A DNA stretch of 64,000 bases from Onchocerca volvulus (taxonomy: Eukaryota; Nematoda; Chromadorea; Rhabditida; Onchocercidae): the NCBI GenBank assembly GCA_000499405.2, contig HG738137.1:1612001-1676000 (forward strand). The letters are read 5' to 3'. Positions 61,441 to 64,000 of the stretch are shown here, piece after piece. Under the pieces are notes generated by a model. That model was not told the DNA's origin. It saw only the letters and a program-made list of their open reading frames with translations, and made no database searches. Position numbers and translations under genes: made by a program. The stretch's first letter is position 1; every line of letters starts with the position of its first letter.

Positions 61441-61760
61441 GAACTAACGTCTTGAGAGAGATAATGTATATAATAACAATACTTTCGCCCATCGATTTCT
61501 TTTTCATAAAATATGTCACCACATTCCGTTTCAAAAGCTAAAAACCAGAAATATCTGCTTCAAATGATTAGAGATTATCATTGCTATTCTTTTTCGACTT
61601 CTACATCCAATTCATTGACAATCTCTTGAATGAGAAAGGTATATCGTTTTATTAGTAATCGAAATACGGTGGACTAATTGGATATTTGAAACAGTACTTT
61701 AGACTTTACTATCGCATACAAATGAAGCTACATAATCTGTTTTTAGAAATCATGATTCTT
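61441..61760. repeat. Partial third copy of the tandem unit
   Basis: Aligns by eye with about 60000-60250: shared words include GATTATTG/ATCATTGCT, GGATATTTGAAACA, GACTTTA, CGCATACAAAT and TTTTTAGAAA in the same order. It represents the flank of a further duplicated unit; no lectin sequence was found attached to it. Confidence 0.6.
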
Positions 61761-63806
61761 ACGAAATTCGTACTGATAGTATTAGACGTAAACTACAAAA
61801 AACACAAACAAATGGAGAAACAACCATTTCAAAAGTAAAAGGAAAAACCAACGTCCTAAGCAGTGCATCGAAGAAAGCGCTGCTGCGAGACAAACAATAA
61901 ACACAACCGCACCGGACATCACTAAATCGTAAATTGATGAAGATTTTCGTAAAATTCGAATAAAATAATGACTGCATTCATAGTGCTATGACCTGAAAAA
62001 GAAATCGGTGTGCAGTAAAAGTGATAAAATTCAATGTTCAACCATTACTTGTAATATCAATATCGGTAAATGCAACATATACAATAAATTAAGCATACCG
62101 TATGTTCTATAAAATTAATAATAATTTGAGTGCTCATAATTTCTCCATCAATTAGCAATTCTATTTTTATGTAATAAATTAACACTCACTTCCGGAACGA
62201 AAATAATTGCCTTTCGAAATGTGAATCTTAAATCATTGTAATAAGATTTAAACTTCTATTAATCAAAATGATTGGACATTTTTTTACTAAGAGAAATTTT
62301 TTCTTTAATTTTATTTGTTCTTACAGTATAAATTCTCGCGCTTTGGAATTTGATAATTCAAATGGAAGGATAATTTCTAAAAAAGATATTATTGTTACGA
62401 AATAATCAAAGAAATGCACGATAGTGTTCTCTCAATTTATTCAAAAAGTTTCTTCTTTGATCACTTTATTTCGAGTTTTCCGCCACACGCGTTGGAATGA
62501 TTTTTGTGTTCGAAAGCCTATTCTTTTTCCTAAGATGGAGGATTCTGATACCATTTTTGGGCTTTCTTATGAAACTCCTTTGTTGTCACAGGAGTATGTA
62601 CCTTTCTTTATTAGCGCATGAGAATGTATTTGTGATTGGCGCATGATGAAACAGAGCTCTTTTTTTAAACTAATTGACTATGATAGACAAAAAATGATTT
62701 CACAATCAAATAGAGCAAATACGCAATATTAAATTTAAAACAGAGGAATCGATTGTTCTCCCTTTTATGCTCAAATTTCAACGACATGATGAATATGTTA
62801 TTGAACATCGATTTGCTGCATTCGACAATAGTGAGATGAGCACTGTAAGGTTGTTGTAAATGGCGAATGTAGACTATATTATCAAACTTAGCTTAAAACT
62901 TGTTTTATTGATGCATTCGTGCAGATTGGGCAGAAAGGTTTGCTAAAATAATCAGTCACACCGTTAAGAAAAAAATATGAAACATGTGGAGAATGAATGA
63001 ATTAATATAACTTATCTGATGGTTACTGCCATCACTGTCTTAATGTCTTAATTCAGTAGTACTTTCATTACGAATAAAATCCCAGTTTGCCCAATATGAT
63101 AAAGTATCATTTTTTTGAGTAATTCTTTTATCATTACAAAATTTTTATCATTCATCTAATAAGTTTAAAAATTTCTATTAAAAAAAAAAACGATTTTCAA
63201 GAAAGCGAAATTATTTTGATAAATACATTAAAAATATATAAGTATTGATGCATTTAAAAATGATAAAATTAACCAAAAGTATAAATCTATTTAAAATATG
63301 TAAAAGTAAATAAGATGTGCAGAAAAATGCAACGAATATTAATAAGATTTCTAAAAACAAGTTGTCCGGTGCTGGAGTGAATCAAGTTTTCTAGGTTCTT
63401 TCTTTTCAATACATATATAAATGCAATTAAATTTCCATAATTAAATTCAATTTAAGCTCATTAGCAGTTTTTGCACTTTAATTTTTAAGTATTTTCCTCA
63501 AGAAAGTACATTTTTCTGAAAATCCCCGAAATTTAATTCGATGAAAGTGATATCGTGATGATAAAAACAAAGACGAAATCATAATTTGAAAGTTTTTTTT
63601 AGATCATATTTCAGAACTGGCATTAAACTATGAAGGAAGAAAAGTTCTTTTTTTTTTTCAATTTTCCAATTTTTTTTTGACAAAAATTCAATCTTTTTCT
63701 TTTCTTTTTTTAAAATTTTCCATGACTTATTTATTCTTCTAGTGATACAATGAGATCAATAAAAATGCATAGAAAATGCAAGCATATCGAAATCACAAAT
63801 AATTCT
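61761..63806. other. AT-rich right flank
   Basis: 2 kb with no supported gene. Part of it (62590-62810) resembles 59500-59710. Short frames such as 62424-62621 (+) and 61759-61977 (-) show no domain or splice partners. Confidence 0.45.
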
Positions 63807-63971
63807 TTACAAATGGATAGTATTATTGGTGGTCATTGTAGTTCCATCATTATCAGCTGCATTATCAGTGATAATGACCGCCGGTTTGTCACATAGCGTT
63901 GTCGATGGCATTTTTGGTAATACCCAGGAACGTTTAGCGGTTCGTTGCGGTTTTATCGAAAATTGCCAACG
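63807..63971 (-). CDS. Terminal exon of an unidentified gene, 5' part outside the window
   Basis: Minus-strand frame of 54 codons and a stop, opened by an acceptor-like AATAATTTAG (AG at 63973-63972) and beginning RWQFSIKPQRTAKRSW. It ends with a Thr/Asn/Asp-rich hydrophilic tail (DNAADNDGTTMTTNNTIHL). Base composition is clearly richer in G and C than its surroundings and codon-like, in contrast to the flanking 2 kb. It looks like the cytoplasmic or disordered C-terminus of a longer protein. The family cannot be told from this piece. Confidence 0.45.
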   Translation of the reverse strand, partial: RWQFSIKPQRTAKRSWVLPKMPSTTLCDKPAVIITDNAADNDGTTMTTNNTIHL

Positions 63972-64000
63972 CTAAATTATTTTTATGCATTCAGATATAA

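Noticed and set aside
1..64000. Search for tRNA, rRNA, SL RNA, CRISPR arrays and bacterial (Wolbachia-like) insertions
   Set aside because: No tRNA T-loop motif with matching arms, no repeat-spacer array and no intronless bacterial-style genes were found by reading; a tRNAscan or BLAST run could still find divergent cases.

Overview
The window is AT-rich nuclear DNA from a nematode, most likely a filarial or other spirurid worm. Evidence: many small exons with T-rich introns ending in TTTCAG-like acceptors, several first exons preceded within about 15 bases by a spliced-leader-type acceptor, long A/T homopolymers, and proteins whose closest recognisable relatives are conserved animal genes. 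No bacterial genes, rRNA, tRNA or CRISPR arrays were seen. All gene models below are hand-spliced: reading phase was checked across every junction, but nothing was tested by search or RNA data.

Layout. 1-4925 is gene-poor with microsatellites and a near-perfect hairpin. 4936-9809 (+) encodes an ABC half-transporter of the TAPL/HAF type; tail-to-tail with it, 10968-15720 (-) encodes a BRD7/BRD9-type bromodomain protein. 17187-21062 (+) encodes a WIPI/EPG-6 beta-propeller autophagy protein. After a 4.2 kb sparse stretch come POP7/RPP20 (25231-26970, +) with an unexplained ORF in its second intron, and mitochondrial ferredoxin reductase (27573-30814, +). NPRL3 of the GATOR1 complex (31694-35707, -) and a phosducin-like chaperone (36836-39276, -) follow. 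Then comes a compact same-strand group: UXT-type prefoldin (40337-41420), CENP-X/MHF2 (42406-43046) and EMC3 (43600-46334), which ends 122 bases from a convergent Tim44-like/MAIP1-like mitochondrial gene (46457-49546, -). A small HMG-box protein lies at 50868-51897 (-).

The right-hand 12 kb is decayed: GGCGGG-rich flanking DNA, a BEL/Pao retrotransposon deletion derivative between two LTR remnants (53977-56179), and diverged tandem copies carrying C-type-lectin-like pseudogene remnants (about 57360-61760). The last exon of an unidentified gene enters from the right edge (63807-63971, -).

The genes are mostly housekeeping. Several touch lysosome and nutrient biology (HAF transporter on lysosome-related organelles, NPRL3 to TORC1, WIPI to autophagy), several touch mitochondria (ferredoxin reductase, MAIP1-like), and others touch chromatin (BRD7/9, CENP-X, HMG). 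I found no convincing new multi-gene system; the best leads are the nested ORF in POP7, hidden or odd splice events (EMC3, BRD, NPRL3) and the decaying lectin array.
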